Shown: positions 37,580-49,263, counted from the first letter of the stretch. The stretch: DNA of 64,000 nt from Cryptomeria japonica (GCF_030272615.1 NC_081414.1:819030396-819094395), one strand, 5' to 3'. Notes: a model not told the origin generated them from the sequence alone. A program made the numbers and translations.

Positions 37580-38420
37580 CTTCAAAGTTCAAATAAAATC
37601 AAACCCAAACAAATCAAAACAACATAAAAAAACACTTTTACACACAAATAAATTATGGACTATTTTTGTAAAGATTTCTTACTGATCACATCAAGTCAAA
37701 TTATGATATTGCTATCAAGATTCAACTATGTAGTAGCTTCGAATCAAACTCATTGACCCATGTTTCATGAGAATTTCTTATATTAAGATTTTATAGTAGT
37801 AATAAATGGAAAGCATGCTATCTGATTGAGTGTAGCCCATTTTTTGTCACTATGAAAACAGTGGGTAGTTGGTGGGCTGCCAATTTATATTTTCTAAATA
37901 ATAGTGCTTACTTAAAATGTTGCTCTATATATATATAGTGTGATTTTATATCCATTATTATTTATTAAAAAAATGGGATGATTGATGAAAAAACAAACAC
38001 AACTTCAAAGTTGAAATAAAACCAAACTCAACAAAGCAATTAAAAAACACTTTCACACACAAATAAACAATTGACTATTTTTGTAAGGATTTCTTATATG
38101 AAGAATTTCTATTAGAAATAAATGGATGGCGGGCCATCTTTTATCACTTTGAAAACAATCTGTAGGTTTTTAAAAATAATAGTGCTTACTTAAAATGTTG
38201 TTCTGATTTTATATCCATTATTACTTTAAACAAAAAATGAGACGTGATAGAAAACGAACACAGCTTGAAATAATATCAAACACAACAAAACAATTAAAAA
38301 ACACTTACACAAATAAACAGCTGACTATTTTTGTAAGGATTTCTTATATTAAGAGTTTTTATTAGAAATAAATGGAAGGCAGACCAATCCTTAGGTGAAT
38401 AGACAAGTGAACGTACTCGC
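37580..38420. repeat. Three imperfect tandem repeat units
   Basis: Units starting near 37580, 38000 and 38260 share ACACAAATAAA, GACTATTTTTGTAA.GATTTCTTA, AGAAATAAATGGA and TAGTGCTTACTTAAAATGTTG-type blocks. The first unit carries about 150 bp more than the second, and the third is partial. They lie 300 bp downstream of the YABBY stop codon. Confidence 0.7.
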
Positions 38421-38703
38421 GTTAGTCGCGTTTTACACTGTCGATTTTGCAATAAACGATTGTGATTGATTAACAGATCGCTATCACGATGATTTTATAT
38501 TCACCCACTCTTTTTCGAATATATGTACTATTATTCTCTTTTAAATAGAAAAGCGGATTCACTGGAAACGTTGCTATATATTATATAAACTTAATATAAA
38601 ATCATTATATACTGAAATCTTGAAAATGATTGTAAGGTATGCCACAGGTGGCCTGCTTGAATAAAAAACAACTGAAGATATTTAAAGAAGAAATACCTTG
38701 CAT

Positions 38704-40543
38704 TCAAGCTTGTTTGTTGCCATCCTGAGAGAGGTCAAAGTGCATGTAAGGAACAAGAGCCCACTGATAAGATAAAAGAAGGGAAGGTTATGAGAAATAA
38801 GTTATCAATCTTTTTTGAACCAAGACTAGCAGGGCTATCTTTATGTTAGTGTGTTGAGCTCACATTTTTGGAAGCTGTGCTGAAAGCTTTCTTGTGACTT
38901 ATATCAGGATTGGCAGCTTTAATCCTCTGAATCTCCTCTCTGCAAAATCATTACAAGAAGAGTTCTTCATTCAGATTAAGAAAATTGTGTCAGTACTAAG
39001 CCACAACATTATGTTATTGTCTTGTCTTATTCTATGGTAGTTTTTTAAAAGTTCAGAATTCTTGATAAATGAATAAAAAACAACATTGTTTTATTCTAGG
39101 GTAGTTTTAAAAAAAATAGAATTCTTGATTTTTTTCTTATCTAATAAAAACAACAAAATCATGATATTGTCTTGTCACTTTTTATGATAGATTTTATCGG
39201 GTAGCATAAACTACTTAGTACAGGCTCTCGTTGGGTTGGCAGCTCACGGACTTCATGCTCTTACTGAGCTGACAGCTGGCAGATCTGAATCTCCATAAAA
39301 AACAATAGCATTATGAAATCATTTGATTTTACTAAAAATCATTACAAAAATTACTTGATGAAGCGATTATAAACAGATGGCTCCCGTTGTCTTTTCTCTG
39401 GAACTGCATAACAAACAAAACAAAACCATAACTCTTATAACTTAGCATGGGAAAATCCTATAAACTATGTTATTCTTATATATTTGAATTACTGCTTTAC
39501 CAACCTTTGCAGGTACTCGTAGTTGATTCTCTTTTACTGTCGCTGTCTGAAGAGATCACCTCATGATTGCCAATTTCAGAGTAGTTGAAGTTCTGATTCG
39601 ATGATAAAACCATTTATAATGAAACATTTTTGGAGAGAATCATACAAACCAATATAATATTAATTTTTTTTGAAAGAGATTTTTTCCTATTTTTAGAGTT
39701 TTCTATCATTTTGATGATTGTTCACAGTATGATTCAAAACGTTGATACAAAAAACACACAATCAATTTTAAAACTGAATAGAAACCATAGTTGTTGAAAA
39801 AAAGCAGAATCTTAAAATATTTTCATGTTTTGTACCTTGTTTAGAAGTAGTTTGGTATTGGAAGTGGAAGTCTGGCCCAAAGTGAGAGGGGAAGCTTTCG
39901 CATTAACCCACAAGAGGCAAGTGCAATGCCCACACTGTATTGTCATCGCATTGAATAGATTCTCACAGGGAAGGTTCACCTGATTACAATTTGTGTTCTA
40001 ATTAATCCACTAGCACTACGAAATCTGTTTTGATCTGTTATGAAAAAATGGACAACCTTTGCCATTAATGGAATAAGAAGCTTTACTGCAATTACATCAT
40101 ATCCATTAGCATATAAAACTGTCAATAATCGAATATATCTATCAAACAGAATAGCAAAGTTACAATAAAATATATATAGATCTATATACAAGATTTTTCA
40201 TAATGTTTTCGATTAGATAAGGATAAATTTTGAAAAGACTCAAACCCTAATTCTAAGAAAAAGTTAAAGAAACATTACATATTGTTCAAACCTCCATAAA
40301 TGAAAAGAATTTGTAAATACAAATACCCAATTATATTAGCCACAGATCTAAAGGTTTAAATATACCAGTATATTGTTTCTCCTATGGCATAAGACACACC
40401 CAACATCCCTAGATCTGAATTCAATCACAAATAATCTATTGCAAAATTTAAGGGTTATTTCCTTTGATTTAACAGTATTTTACCCCCATAACAGCAGTGC
40501 AACTATCGCAACGAACGTAACATAAGTGATTCGATTCAGACAT
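38704..40543 (-). CDS. YABBY: YABBY transcription factor, six exons
   Basis: A nuclear DNA-binding regulator of the YABBY family, which in seed plants acts in lateral-organ polarity and growth. Exons on the minus strand are 40543-40484, 39979-39836, 39592-39505, 39403-39355, 38939-38864 and 38763-38704. All five introns are GT-AG. The sum is 477 bases: 158 residues and a TGA, with no internal stop. The N-terminus has the C2C2 zinc finger (C12-x2-C15, 20 residues, C36-x2-C39; CDSC and CGHC) followed by a short variable linker. Residues 99-139 form the HMG-like YABBY domain ([31 protein letters not shown]). Intron positions match those I recall for Arabidopsis FIL: after the first zinc pair, inside NRFIK/EEIQ, and before the final W. 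It is shorter and more divergent than angiosperm members ([11 protein letters not shown] for WAHFPHIHFGL). The ATG has A at -3. No promoter element was assigned. Confidence 0.9.
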
Positions 40544-41127
40544 GATCCTTGAGCAGCTACTTGTTTCCAATTTGTTTTTCTATGCCCTTGTAGTAAACGA
40601 TGGGAGATCTGAAGGTCTATTTTTTGCAGAAAGGGCTATAGGGAGATAGGAAAGAAGAAGAAGCCTTGTTGAAGAGTAGGCAAATGGGCATCATTGTTAA
40701 AGGGAAAGGCAACTATTGTGTTATGAGAACACTAGAAGATGTTTATCTGGTTATGGTCGTTTGAAAGAGACAGCTTACCATCATACGGAATTGGCATTGA
40801 ATTGTTGTTGTCACTACAAAAGTCACCTGCAAAAATTTATGGAGTTTTCGTAGCAGTCAGGTGGACATCGCAAGCAAAGTCTCTTTCACACTAAAGCTAT
40901 ACCTAATGTGCTGTCCCTTTCTAAACCCAACGTGGATCATTTTGTGACGTCTATTAATATTTGAAAGCACTTATTTAGTTTTTACTTAGACCTATATGTA
41001 TGTATTGATCATAGTTTTTGATCTTGATTAAGCAAGCAAGTATTTGATTTTGATTAAGTAAAAGTATTTTGAAAGGACTCAAATTTCTTTATAAGGAGCT
41101 TTTTTTTAATTATGTATTGATCATAGT
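40544..41127. other. Upstream region of the YABBY gene
   Basis: It holds the presumed 5' UTR and promoter of the minus-strand gene. I see no convincing TATA box; the best candidate on the minus strand is CCATAAATTT near 40833. No conserved operator could be named. A CT-rich stretch on the minus strand (40625-40680) could be 5' UTR. Confidence 0.4.
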
Positions 41128-42229
41128 TGTTGGAATGGATCTATTAAGAAATTCTTCTTCTTGAGGGTTTCATAACTCTCAATTCTATCAGGTGTGTTAA
41201 TAATAGATTGATCATTTCAAGTATTTGGAAGTTTGAAAAATACATCGACATATGAATCATCATAATGGAAAAATAAACAAGATTAACAAATCAATCTTCA
41301 GTACTAGAAAAAGAAAAAACTGGTCACAAAAAGGCAAATTTAACCTAAATAAAAAGGTTTATGTCAAGATAAACACAATTTTAAAATAAGGGTAAGGTTT
41401 CTAACAATAGCATTCCAAAATATGTCTTAGCCTTGAATTATAATGTTAAGGACATAGAAAATATAATTTTGGACTATGAAATAGAAAATCTCAATTTTTG
41501 AGTCAAAGATAATTTTTTGTTCTAAATATTTTTCAAATGGGCCCTACCATATTCCTTAGTTCCAGTAATGTTAATCTCTTTGAGCCCTACAATATTTAAA
41601 AAGTAGTCTCAATTAGCTTCCCAAATAAGATATTTTGTTGCCCCTCCCATAGTGGAAACATAAGAGCATCTATGATGCATAAGCGAGCTATAAGAAAGAT
41701 TTACATTTGCTGACCAATTTATGACATCATACTTAGACATCTTTGAGTAGATATAATCCAAAGCCAACATAGAGTGCCCATGTTTTTGAGTCGATTATGT
41801 TAAGCTTATGGTAGATGGAAGTAAGATGTTTTTTTGGCTTGTGGACGCAAGTTACAATTTGCACACCATTTTTTGGTGGTTTATCTCATGTTTTCCTAAT
41901 TAGATGTGATGGTTTTATGTATTGCTTCCCCTATTTGTTGGGTTCTTGAGATGGATGTTAAATAGTGAGTTTTGTAGGCACTATTACGTTGCCATAGTTG
42001 ACCTATATCTCTTGTTATTGATTGGATTGTAAGCTTCATTATTGATAATATAATGGATTCATGCTTTGGAATATGAGTTTTTTCTCTTGATAGGGTTTTC
42101 CACACATAAACTTGTGTTATAGTATGATTTGTATTGTGTATTTTTTTTTAATAAAAAAAATTGTTTCATTTTGCACCTACCTCTACTCAAAGATTAGAAT
42201 GCAAAGTGTTCTTGCAATTTTTTTTCCTT
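41128..42229 (+). repeat. Probable 5' LTR of copia relic E
   Basis: TGTTGGAATGGATC at 41128 is a plausible LTR start. The region ends just before a primer-site-like TTGGTATCAAAGCTTGATCA at 42234, a decayed initiator-Met site. No second LTR was found to confirm the ends, so both boundaries are approximate. Confidence 0.4.
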
Positions 42230-42331
42230 TGATTTGGTATCAAAGCTTGATCACCTTATATTCTATTTTAAGGATATGTTTTTTTTAAATCTTGTATTGA
42301 GTGAGAGCTTCTATATATTGTTACAATAAAA

Positions 42332-42890
42332 ATGGGAAGCATGTCCAGGATACAAATAGAGAAGTTCTCAAGAACAAATTTTGAGTTTTGGGATCTCAAT
42401 ATAGAGGATATTATCATGGATAGGGATCTATAAATTGCAATGCATAGATCTAATTCTACTAATAAATCACAAGAAGACTAGGACAAAATGGATAGAAAAA
42501 CAAAGAGAATCTTCAACCTCCATTTCATAGACTTTATATATTATTGAATATATATGACATGAAGAATTTGAGAGATATTTACTAGGTTAAATCCCTAGTA
42601 AAAATACCTTCCTTGAGAAATTCAAATACCCTTAGCATGGAGGATGGTGGTTATATGGCCGAGAACTTGAATGATTTCAACATTATTGTTACCCAATTTC
42701 ACTCGATTGAAGTGATGATAAAGTCTAGGAGGATTATTCGATGACTTTGTTACATATTATGTGTTCAACTTTTGGGATCTCCTAGTGACGATAATAGAGA
42801 GTACTACCTCCAAATCCAAAATGGATAAGAAGGTTGTATTATTACTTTCAAAGGAGATGGGATTTTGTGAGAGATAAAAAAAAAGAGGCA
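42332..42890 (+). pseudogene. Decayed copia gag (relic E)
   Basis: It begins ATGGGAAGC about 90 bp after the primer-like site. The translation shows the copia gag layout: IEKFSRTNFEFWDLNIEDI near the start, MDRDL*IAM, then after frameshifts SLVKIPSLRNSNTLSMEDG-like and F...ISTLL...I.SIEVMIK-like segments, and FNFWDLLVTIIESTTSKSK..KVVLLLSKEMGF at the end. Stops and frameshifts are frequent. No protease or pol follows before the next element at 43485. Confidence 0.6.
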
Positions 42891-43484
42891 ATAAGAAGGA
42901 TAAGAAATAGCACAAGCCACTCTTAGCTAATGGTTACATGATACCCCAATCACAACAATGCAAAAGAAAACCAAGGGTTCCCCTTTTGTTGGAGATTAAG
43001 TTATAAAAAGTACACACATGGCAATGGTGACCTACCCATTACGCACCCAAAAACATCGATTAGACACCATTGAATAATAAATACAAATAATATATTTTAC
43101 TAAACAAAACATTTATTTTCTTTTTACATAAATGAGCTTATGATTCTTGATGGGTTGGATAACTATCCTTGTTTACTATTATAATTTTTTATTTCTTAGA
43201 TATTTCGGAAAGATATTTTTATCCTATGTTTAATACTTTGTATTAATATTTTAGTAAAATAATTAAATTTAAAGATGAATAACGTGTTGATACATGTTTA
43301 TTTATTAAGTCAATTTTTTTTTAGGATGTGATAGCATATTATGTTGTTTATAGTAATCTTAAAGAAAATAATATGGGAGCTAAGTTATACATATAACAAC
43401 TAAGAAAGACAACTCATATTGAAGGTTGTAGTATTCCTACTACTAAACAAGAAAACACAATCAAATATTATAGATGTTGATAAT
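42891..43484. other. Non-coding AT-rich sequence
   Basis: Nothing recognisable apart from TGTTGGAGATTAAG at about 42985, a word common at copia LTR starts. The last bases, ATAAT (43480-43484), should be the target site of element B, whose other end lies outside the window. Confidence 0.35.
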
Positions 43485-43556
43485 TGTTGGTGTGAAAGGG
43501 GTATTTTACCTAGCATTTTCTTCACCTAGTTCCTAATCACACGTGTTACTTAAGTT

Positions 43557-45308
43557 TGTTATAAGGGCAAGTGCAAGATAATGAGTCACAAATTCGCGGA
43601 AGTCCATGCATTGGAAAACGCACTCTTATAAACGGGGGCCTGTTTTCAAAAAACGGGGGCCCGTTTATGCTTTGGGCTCCCAAGCCGAAAGGTAATGGGG
43701 GCCCGAAGCAAAAAAAAACAGGCCCCCGTTTTGTTCTAAAACGGGGGCCTGTTTTGTTTAAAAGCGGGCCCTTGTTTCTAAATGGCATTTTTCCTTTTTT
43801 TTCCACAAGCCGCGCTTGTTTGAAAACGGGGGCCCATTTTGTGGAAGTTGATTCCACAACCCGCCACTTGGCTCGGGATTAGGCCCGGGTTAGGCCTAGG
43901 ATGGCCACACCTGAGACATGGACCTACAAATTCAAATCTCCATGAATGAAAGCACAAATATGAACTTCAGAAATAGTTTACGCGCCTCTAATCAGAGAAT
44001 TTTTATACGAAATTAAAACCCATTTCAGATTATACTGTCTAGATTCTGAATATGTAAATTTATTTAAAAATTGATTATTTTAACTATTTTTCATTTAATT
44101 TATACTAAATCGGGTCCATAAATTTGAAATATTAACTAATTTTGTTAATTTAATAACTTTTTTATTTTAAAGAATTTTGGGAAAAAAATTATATGTCATC
44201 AATCTACACAAAATTCTTTTGTATTTAAAAAAAAAAAATTCAAAAAATGTTAAGTTTACATCAAATTATGTGGGTTGTACACGTCAAATTTTTAAAAAGA
44301 TAATTATGGCCATTAAAAAATTAATTAAAAAAAAAATATTAGAAAAAAAAATACAGAAAAATATGCTCATCAATATTTAGTGTGTTACAAACCATTTCCC
44401 AAAATGGTTTGAGAAAATAATTTTAATTGTGTCAAAAAGTGTGGGTCGTACACATGCATGGTATGGTCCTAAAACAGGCATTTTTAAAACATAGTTTTCA
44501 GAACTCCATTCAAAAAGTTATTTTTTATTATGTGGGTATTAAAATAAATTATATATTTGGAAAGTACACTCAAAGGGCTATCTTTTATATTACTAACTTT
44601 TTCCAAGATTCAATCTCTAAGTATTTCAAAATTTAAGCTCAAATGAGACAAAATCTGAAAATCAGGGAAAACACTTCCACTTTTTGGCCAAAAAGTGGAC
44701 TCATCTTCTTGCACTGAACCATAATTACAGTTGTTGTTGCACCAAAAGATCGACCTATTAATGCCTGATACAACCACTAGACTTATAGAATCCACAAGAG
44801 GTAGTTATGTCATGTCACAAACCCAAGCGCTACACTACATAACATAAGGAGACCAAGGGCACACACCTTGCAACAATCCCCCCTAGTGCAAGCAAGGGGG
44901 TTTGAACTTGTGACCTAGACTTTGATACCACTTGTTAGAAGTACGGTTGCCATTTCACCAAAAGATCAGCCTATTAATGCCCGATACAACCACTAGACTT
45001 ATAAAATCCACAAGAGGTAGTTAAGCCATGTCACAAGCCCAAGTGCTACACTACACAACACAAGGAGACCAAGGGCGCACCTTGCAACAATCCCCCCTCC
45101 CAGTGCATGCAAGGGAGTTTGAACTTATGACCTAGGCTTTGATACCACTTGTTATAAGTATTTTTGCCGTTGCACCAAAAGATTAACCTGTTAATGCCCA
45201 ATACAACCACTAGACTTATAGAATCCACAAGAAGTGGTTTATCCATGTCACAAACCTAAGTGTTGCGCTGCACAACACAAGGAGACCAAGGGCACACACC
45301 TTGCAACA
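43557..45308 (-). mobile_element. TRIM with three LTRs in tandem
   Basis: Read on the minus strand, three copies of a roughly 158-bp LTR (TGTTGCAAGG ... TATAACA or TAGAACA-type ends) lie at 45308-45150, 45089-44933 and 44875-43557; the last is split by a MITE. They are separated by internal segments of only 60 and 57 bp. Each segment begins AGTGGTATCAAAG(C/T)C, a primer site like the initiator-Met one, and ends in a purine tract (GGGAGGGGGGAT or TAGGGGGGAT). AAGTT at 43552-43556 and 45309-45313 is the 5-bp duplication. One LTR-interior-LTR unit is about 376 bp, the size of a terminal-repeat retrotransposon in miniature. There is no coding sequence. Confidence 0.8.
43565..44720. mobile_element. 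MITE copy 2, nested in a TRIM LTR
   Basis: The inverted termini are GGGCAAGTGCAAGATAATGA (left) and GGTTCAGTGCAAGAAGATGA (right, read inward on the minus strand). The duplication ATAA lies at 43561-43564 and 44721-44724. It shares most of its length with copy 1 (33237-34351), including the TTTTTGGCCAAAAA palindrome near the right end. The left part (43625-43860) contains seven or more units of the ACGGGGGCCCGTTTT type in both orientations. These make long but spurious open frames on both strands. No coding capacity. Confidence 0.85.
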
Positions 45309-45642
45309 AAGTTTACTTATGGTACACATATAGGTCCTAAGAATATTTCTAGAAGGCTTAGTTGTCATGTGATCTTATCATATCATATTTACTTCTTATT
45401 TCCTAGGATTAAGACACGTCATAATATTATGCCATCTTATGTTCACTTTGGCTTATATGACCAAGGGGTTTGATTTGTAAATTCAATCAATCTACTATAA
45501 TAAAACCTTTGCATCTTTTGATAGAATAAAATTATTCTCATAGTTGGTCTCTCTTGTTCTTTCATGAAGTGCCTAAGTCTTGGGTGGCTATAATCTTCAA
45601 CCAATCTTTCATGGTATACAAAATTATGTACTGACTCTTACA

Positions 45643-46330
45643 TGGTATCACAAATTGTTGTATTGCTTGTTGCTAGTCTTATTTTAAAGATATAGGTTGA
45701 AAATATTGATAGATCTTGAAAAGTTGAATATGTCATTCTCTTGCATTGAATGTTAATCTAGAGAATAAAAAAGGCCTTGACTGAAATACCAAATTTAAGA
45801 GCTTCTTCTTTGTGGATTTGTATTGTAGGTCAAAATTAGAGCTTGTTGGTGTAAATCAAATATCACCATTGGGTTTAGATGGTTTGATACAATTAGATTT
45901 TCCTTTTATTTCATCCAAATCGAACACTTGATGCTAAATCTATGGGGATTAGAAGGTAGGAGGTGGCTGCTAGATCAAGATGTAGCAACCATTATTTTAG
46001 CATTTTAGGTCAAAATAGACAATGACATCATGCTCAAAAGGCCCAAACTCCAAGGTCAATAGCTAATTAGTCAAAATCTTAGTACTTTCCCCAAGGCCTC
46101 ATAAAAATATTCCCCTCTTGGGCTATATATATGCATTTATTGTAGGTTTCTATCATCATTATGCAAGTTGGTGCAATTATTTGGTACAGTGAAAAATAAT
46201 TTTTTATTTTTTATAAATCTAAAAAATAAATATTCAAAAAATTAAAAAAATTGCAAATTATTTTCCTAGTCGTACCTTCTTATATAGGTATGGCGCCTAC
46301 ATTCTAACAGTAGGTGCCTACTGCAATGCT
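45643..46330 (+). other. Leader of copia derivative B
   Basis: Non-coding sequence between the primer-like site and the nested copia element; it continues at 54009. There is no ORF and no promoter I can support. Confidence 0.4.
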
Positions 46331-47872
46331 TGTTGGCATTACAATAAGTTTGTTGGCTGATGATATTGAGAAGGTTGTTAGAGATTAATGATATAACTGA
46401 TAAAGGATGATTACTGTCTTAATAATATTATTTTGTCATTGATGTCAAGCAATTGATTTTCTAATTCAGTATGATGTTGCCATATCTTAAAGAGTATTTT
46501 TTCATGAGTATAAAGATGTCGGTAAGTGACACTGAAAGAATGTGAAAATGAAGGGGAGTAATAAGTTATTCAATGGGTAACTATTATCGAGTTAGACAAT
46601 GATGAGATTATGATATTTTGATTGTTTTGATATCCTATATATGTGTATTTGAAGACTGAATAAGAAGGAGAAAATATTTCATGCAATAGAATGAGTAAAG
46701 GTTTGATACTATTCTATTTTACCGAGCAAGGAGCCAGTTGATAAACTCCAAGGTTATCGATGTCAGTTAAAGAAGGAAGGAGTCACCAAGCATCATCAGC
46801 AAGCTAAGCAACCGAGACGAGAATGTCTACCGAGTAAAGTTTAGAATTAACCAAGTATCGACCGAGCAGTAACAGAACGCATTGAATGAGTGAATACATT
46901 ATTAAATGAAGGATGCCAATGAGCTGGAGATTGATAGAAGATTGGAGTGTCATGCAAGAAGTTTGTTAAGGATCAACGACAATAAAAATTCAAGAGTTAG
47001 ATCTACAGCACAGATTGAACGGTCATAACCAAGCACAAGTACCAAGGGAGGAATACAAGTTTCAAGGCAAGATAAAACATTTTTTAGTTCGAAGGATTCA
47101 ATGAGCCTAGTCAAGTTTGAAGATCTGATGGCTAAGATTAATCATGGGAAATGTGATTAAGGAGATTAAGTGGTTAGGAATTGCCTATAAATAAAGAAAA
47201 GTTGATGAACGAAGTATGCAGGTAAATAGGAGCACAGTGATGCTACAAAAGTGATTACATAATATAGAAGATTGAAGATCTGATTGAAGAACAGAGTGAG
47301 AAGCCCAACAAGGAGAAAGATAAGTCTTATGACAAGATTATTTTGAGCACATAGAGTCTGCTATAACATTTCAGATGTGAAGTTGCAGATATATTTTATT
47401 ACTGTTATTTATTTTTGTAAGTGACAGGAAATCTCTTAACCGAGTGGACCTAACAATCTTATTTGTAAATCCTCTAGGAAGGTAACATTCTAATTGAGTG
47501 TTTGAAATCCTTTGACAAGGTAACTTCTAACAAAGCACAAGATTCTAATAGATTTGAGGGAAATCCCTTGACCGGGTCACATCTAGCAATGTGTTTATGT
47601 AATCTTTAACAGGATTGGCTTTTAACCGAGCATACTCTAGAAGAGTATATTTTTTTTGTGGGTCCAAAATCCCACAGTGGTTTTTCCCTATTTGGGTTTC
47701 CACATTAAATCTAGTGTCTAATGTGTTTTAATGTTTCAAGTTTATCTATTTATGAGTTTGAATGATTTACAGTCATAGTTGCATATCAAGTAAGTTCTAC
47801 CGAGGTTGAATCTTATTAGAACAATGAATTATGAGTTTATTTGATTCACCCCCCCCTCTCATTTAACTAACA
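46331..47872 (+). repeat. 5' LTR of the copia element
   Basis: A direct repeat of 52481-54008 with scattered single-base differences. It contains a clear TATA box at 47186 and many ACCGAG words. Parts (GAGCACATAGAGTCTGCTAT, GTGAAGTTGCAGATAT) match the LTR of the pol-less element at 21165-21215. Confidence 0.92.
47186..47193 (+). promoter_or_regulatory. TATA box in the copia LTR
   Basis: TATAAATA in the context TTGCCTATAAATAAAG, about 690 bp before the LTR end. It is also present in the 3' LTR at 53336 (CTATAAATAATG). Confidence 0.65.
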
Positions 47873-47874
47873 AT

Positions 47875-47886
47875 TGGTATCAGAGC
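47875..47886 (+). other. Primer binding site, initiator-Met type
   Basis: TGGTATCAGAGC lies two bases after the LTR. This is the standard plant copia primer site. Confidence 0.9.
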
Positions 47887-47916
47887 TTGGACTCCAAAAG
47901 AAAAGTTTAAAGGAAC

Positions 47917-49263
47917 TTGAGGCAAGATCCAAAGATGTATAAAAGGGATGCACCAAAGTTGAGCAAGTCAAGTTTCACCACATGGCAGAAAAGGATGAAG
48001 TTGCACTTATCAGAAATTGGAGAATATGCAACATATTATCTAGAGAATGATTACATTGCACCTAGCACCTACCCTATGAAAATGGAAGAAATAAAGGCAA
48101 AGCAAGAATATATTCAAGCAATGATTGAGATAACATCAGCTTTGATCGACTCAGAGTTTAATGATCTAGAAGGTTGTAATGATGCCAAAGCTATGTGAAA
48201 TAAGCTCACATCTGTGTATGGTGGTGATGAACATGTTCAAAGAGAAAAAGCAGACAGTCTAAGAGGACAACTTGAATCCATGAGAATGAATGAGGGAGAG
48301 AACATAATCTAATACAGTACAAGGTTAAAGGAAATTGTCAATCAAATCAAAGGAGCAGGAGGAACTATTGAAGAAAAGGATGTAACAAGTAAGTTGCTGA
48401 GAACACTTCTACCTACTTATGCCATTAGAGTCTCTACAATTAATGAATTAAGGTCTGTACCAAATATGCCAGTCTCTTTGGATGCTACTATCGGTAAGAT
48501 ACATGCTTTTGAGTTAATTAATTTTGATAACAGTGGGTCTTCGGTAAACAAAGTTGAATCTGCTTTTAGTTCTTTTTGTCTTAGTGAATCTGAAGATTAC
48601 AATGATAGAATGAATAAGTATGCTGAAGGAAATCACAGTGGACCAAGTGAAAGATTTCTCAAAAACATGGAAGAAGTACACAAACTATATGAGGAAATCA
48701 AAAAGCAAGAAGAGTTTGAAGCATTATTGGCCAGAAGGTTATCGAGAGGCAAAGGTAAGTATAAAGGGAAGTTACCTTTAAAATTTTTTAACTGTGATAA
48801 AATTAGACATATGGATTCTAACTATCCTGACAAAGATGATGAAAAGAGAGAATACCGAGATGACAAACAGAAAGACAACCAATACAGAGGGCACCCAGAC
48901 TTCAGAAGGAGAGATAGAAAGACATGCCCAGTAGCTGATGAGGAATCCAATGATGATAAATCTGATGGGACTAAGACAGAGGAAGTTGTATTTGTGGCTA
49001 TCAAAGATGGATCGGATGAAGAAATGTATGACGAAAAAGCCTTAATATCACACATAAATAATAATGATTCTTGGATCATAGATAGTGGATGCTCACATCA
49101 CATGATAGGTGATAAACACAAGTTTGTTAAATTAGAAGATTATGATGGAGGTTATGTAAGATTTGGTAATGATGCACCATGTTCTGTGAAAGGTAAAGGT
49201 TCTATTACACTTCTTGACAATACTAAATGTGATGATGTATATTGGGTTGAAGGTCTGAAATAA
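47917..49263 (+). pseudogene. gag and protease of the copia element
   Basis: Gag (about residues 1-330) has the copia capsid layout (SFTTWQKRMKLHLSE; NKLTSVYGGDE; LLRTLLPTYAIRVSTI). The zinc knuckle is damaged (FNCDKIRHMDSNYPD in place of CxxC...H...C). The protease keeps its active-site triplet: WIIDSGCSHHM at about 49072-49104. The stops at 48196-48198 (AM*NKL, consistent with TGG to TGA) and near 48309 (II*YSTRL, CAA to TAA) keep the frame. The segment closes with a TAA at 49261-49263. Confidence 0.85.

Larger units (their letters stand above)
43485..45642 (+). repeat. 5' LTR of copia derivative B (interrupted)
   Basis: It starts TGTTGGTGTGAAAGGGG, matching the 3' LTR start at 57044 (shared GGTATTTTA.CTAG.AT.TTCTTCACCTAG). 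The first 72 bp are followed by a nested TRIM (43557-45308) and its duplication. The LTR then resumes at 45314 (ACTTATGGTACACATATAGG). It ends either at TTTCA (45611) or at CTTACA (45642), just before TGGTATCACAAA, a decayed initiator-Met primer site. Without the insertion it would be about 370-400 bp, like the LTR of derivative C. Confidence 0.65.

Noticed and set aside
40770-40830. Alternative first exon of the YABBY gene (CQF-type reading near 40800)
   Set aside because: It would give a broken zinc finger and wrong spacing, whereas 40484-40543 gives CDSC with exactly 20 residues to CGHC.
43546-43882. Two 103-residue open frames on opposite strands
   Set aside because: They arise from the GGGGGCCCC palindromes of the MITE and mirror each other.
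44876-45149. tRNA-like boxes (TGGTATCAAAG and AGTTCAAAC) on the minus strand suggesting a SINE
   Set aside because: The spacing and the flanking purine tract and 158-bp repeats fit a primer site in a TRIM interior better; no A-tail or SINE-type end is present.
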